Shown here in pieces: positions 61,480-64,000 of a stretch of 64,000 nt of DNA. The notes under the pieces were generated by a model. The model searched no databases. It was not told where the DNA came from and saw nothing but the letters and a program-made list of their open reading frames with translations. This DNA comes from Apostichopus japonicus (taxonomy: Eukaryota > Echinodermata > Holothuroidea > Aspidochirotida > Stichopodidae), in assembly GCF_037975245.1 (NCBI RefSeq), contig NC_092578.1, forward strand, positions 17,197,321 to 17,261,320. Reading direction: 5' to 3'. The first letter of the stretch is position 1. Every line of letters starts with the position of its first letter. A program made the position numbers and the translations under genes.

Positions 61480-62680
61480 TCTTCGGTCACAGTATATATT
61501 CATCCACGGAAGTCTCCTTCGTTTCACGGCGTGGTCAATTGTCCTTGCTTAAATCAACTTCATTTTGAAGATGTAAATGTGTCATTAGTCAAATATTCAT
61601 TATCTTTTTCATCCGTCTTTAAAACACCAAAATCTTCGAAATAACTGTTTTCGGCACGATTGTGATGACCTTTGACATCCTTGGTAATTGCCACTTTCTT
61701 GTTCCATATAACTGTTTATATCTAAAGACGGTCTATGGATCACATTCTCCTCAATGGAATCTCACGTTTTCTGTTTCATGTCTGGCATTATCTGTGACAG
61801 TCCCAGGGTGTCAGGGAGGTTGATACCATTAACCAAATGGGTGTCCGTTGGCTTATATGAACGTCCTGAACAGCTTCTCTCTCAGCGATTGGATGACAAA
61901 TAGCTGGCGACATAATCACGACTTGCTCGGATTCGTCATATATCGCGACGACAACTTTTACTCGACTTAAGTTCATTTTGGGCATGTGCTTCAAAATGAA
62001 ACAATTTTTAATAGACCTGATAGGGACTTATTTATCCGACTCGCGTCGCAAAAATACTATCCGAAATGGGCAAATTGCTATAGAAGAGCAAAAAACATGT
62101 CGCAGTTTTGTCGACACAGGAACATTCAGAGCCGTCAAAATTGATACATAAAAAGTTGAGCAATAAATAACAAATAATTCGGTGAAAAAGAAGTACTAAA
62201 AAACAATGAATCGTTCTTCTACTGCTATATTTTCTGCTTATGGTATTGGTGAACATGATGTTTAGTGTTGTCATCTGCCTTGCTAGTTTGATAAGTACTA
62301 TCCCCGATATCCAATCACCTTCAAAAACTTGATCTCAAAACATTGAAAATATTGAGAAATTAATCAGAAAATGCAATCTTCCAGTAAGTAAGAATGCCTG
62401 TGAGGATGACAATAAATGATTGTTCAAGTTTAGACGTGACTCGCCATGATCTCATGACTTTCTAGTTCATAAACTGAACTGAGGTGATTACTGACAAATT
62501 ATTATGAACCATATACCATTTAACAACCGTGGATCAACGTTTTTAAGACGGACACTTTTAAGAGACTCTGTGAAAGATTTTTTTATTACTCACAAGATCG
62601 TACATCACTCTTCAATCCCTAAAAGGAAAAAAAAAACATCCTCTCGCTTCTGTCATTAGACAAATTCACGATTCCATGCA
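61480..62680. other. No gene established
   Basis: Short frames on both strands (61411-61644 plus, 61788-61994 minus) have ordinary composition but no recognised domain. No repeats are evident. Confidence 0.35.
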
Positions 62681-62681
62681 T

Positions 62682-62693
62682 CGATATATATAT

Positions 62694-62739
<46 letters not shown>

Positions 62740-62789
62740 GTATGTGTATATGTGTATATATATATACACATATACACATACATATGTGA

Positions 62790-62846
<57 letters not shown>

Positions 62847-62860
62847 TACATATATATGTA

Positions 62861-62929
<69 letters not shown>
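62682..62929. repeat. TA microsatellite with duplicated TATGTATGTGTATATGTGTA block
   Basis: About 250 bp. The TATGTATGTGTATATGTG variant occurs at about 62739 and 62857, with its inverted counterpart CACATATACACATACATATG at about 62767, so the array has inverted internal symmetry. Confidence 0.88.
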
Positions 62930-62930
<1 letters not shown>

Positions 62931-64000
62931 GACACCGACTATCAACTTTGAAATAAACTGGAAATTGCTCTAAATGATTCCTTCCACAATGAAACATTCC
63001 GATTGTATCGCCAACGTCAATACCGTATAGAAAATAGCAATTAAAAGTGCAAGGGCCCTCAATGGGATTCGTTAGTACAATTCAAAAACAGTGAAGGTCA
63101 ACAGAGGTCATTTCTTGCCCAATTATCCAAATACTGACCTTCCCTCCCCCCCCCCCCATCCCTAGTCGGTCTGCTACTTAATTTGTGGTTTCTAGTTATT
63201 GTTACAACATCATATCCAGTCCTTGTGGTACCGAATAATTATCCACGATTTATTTATGTTTCATTTATGCGGTCATATTAACAGTACCTTTACCTTCCAC
63301 TTTCTTTCTTGTTTTTTTCTTATTTAGGGGGGGGGGGGATAAATTTCACCTTCATTATAAGGAGAAAATTGCGTTTACACAACCGATTGAGAAGACAATA
63401 AAAATTGTAATTGCTTTGGTGGAAATTATTGATCTTTTGTCTCCGAATGGAAGGTTGACATCCAACTCGAAGAAGAAGAAAAAGATACAGAAATCAATTT
63501 TGTAGGTGGTTTCTAATTTTGGTTCACCAATTACCACAAACTTCTTTTTACGAGGCTGACATCCTTACAAGCATACTCAAGTGCTACCAACTACAACATA
63601 TTATTCTTTCTTGTTCTGACTTCTGTAAGAAGAACGGCAGACGGAAATAAGTCCATGCTTTATGAATTGATGAGTCTTCAGGCTTGCTTAATTGGTAACA
63701 AGAATTACGAAAGCAACTGATGACCTCGGGGGTTTTCAAGTTTTGTTTCCCGTTATCTCGTCTGATTTATACTGTACTCAATACAGCGTACAACCTTTGT
63801 ACAACCTATATATATATATATATATATATATCACATGTTGCTTTAGACATGCGTAATACGGTTTCAGTAACTTCTCATGGGAAAATCTTTTGCGTTACCA
63901 TTCAAAAAGACTTGTTAACTTGGCTGATTAATAACTTTTAGGGTCCAGAATAAAGGAAAGCACACAAGAGTTCACTTGGTTAAAGCAACATAGTTTCATT
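62930..64000. other. Right end of window, no gene seen
   Basis: C-run at 63145-63157, G-run at 63328-63338 and a short TA tract at 63807-63832. No coding region is supported. Confidence 0.4.

Overview
This window is gene-poor, AT-rich nuclear DNA from an animal. The spliced genes have consensus GT-AG introns up to 7.5 kb long, there are polyadenylation signals, and microsatellites, minisatellites, SINEs, MITEs and hAT-type transposon relics are abundant. The protein repertoire (core-1 galactosyltransferase, a secreted reeler-domain protein, an intronless rhodopsin-like receptor) and the repeat style suggest a marine invertebrate deuterostome such as an echinoderm. That assignment is inference and not secure. 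No operon, CRISPR array or prokaryotic feature is present.

Three genes can be supported, all on the + strand. (1) A complete three-exon C1GALT1-like (T-synthase) gene, exons 856-955, 4480-5180 and 5906-6058, 317 codons. All splice phases agree and the join restores a type II membrane glycosyltransferase. (2) A three-exon gene for a 202-residue secreted protein with a reeler domain, exons 22190-22445, 23239-23491 and 30981-31080, followed by AATAAA. It is rebuilt here across a repeat-filled 7.5 kb intron. (3) An intronless class A GPCR, 50738-51751, 337 residues. The three products have no obvious joint pathway; each acts on its own in the secretory or surface compartment.

Layout. 1-6.7 kb: galactosyltransferase gene whose first intron carries two hAT-type elements (one with a transposase C-terminal relic) and a tRNA-like SINE. 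7.2-12.8 kb: a direct tandem duplication of about 2.5 kb; the second copy is interrupted inside its TA microsatellite by a head-to-tail dimer of a tRNA-derived SINE. 12.8-13.1 kb: 27-bp minisatellite. 13.8-14.8 kb: hAT-type nonautonomous element. 16-20 kb: repeat remnants, TA tract, SINE and a 60-bp minisatellite. 21.5-31.2 kb: reeler gene with a nuclear-receptor half-site-rich repeat just upstream, a second SINE dimer in intron 1 and a large TA satellite in intron 2. 31-49 kb: no recognisable gene; TA, ATAAC, 37-bp and 50-bp tandem arrays. 49.1-49.6 kb: a near-intact MITE with 51-bp inverted repeats and a target-site duplication. 50-52 kb: GPCR. 52-64 kb: two copies of an apparent U2-snRNA-headed SINE, a non-LTR retrotransposon tail, more TA tracts and a possible promoter near 61.2-61.5 kb.

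The most unusual signals are the U2-headed SINE family, the SINE dimers embedded in TA tracts, the fresh tandem duplication, the palindromic 37-bp minisatellite and a visible excess of the palindrome TGACGTCA. Everything was read by eye; no alignment or database search was run.
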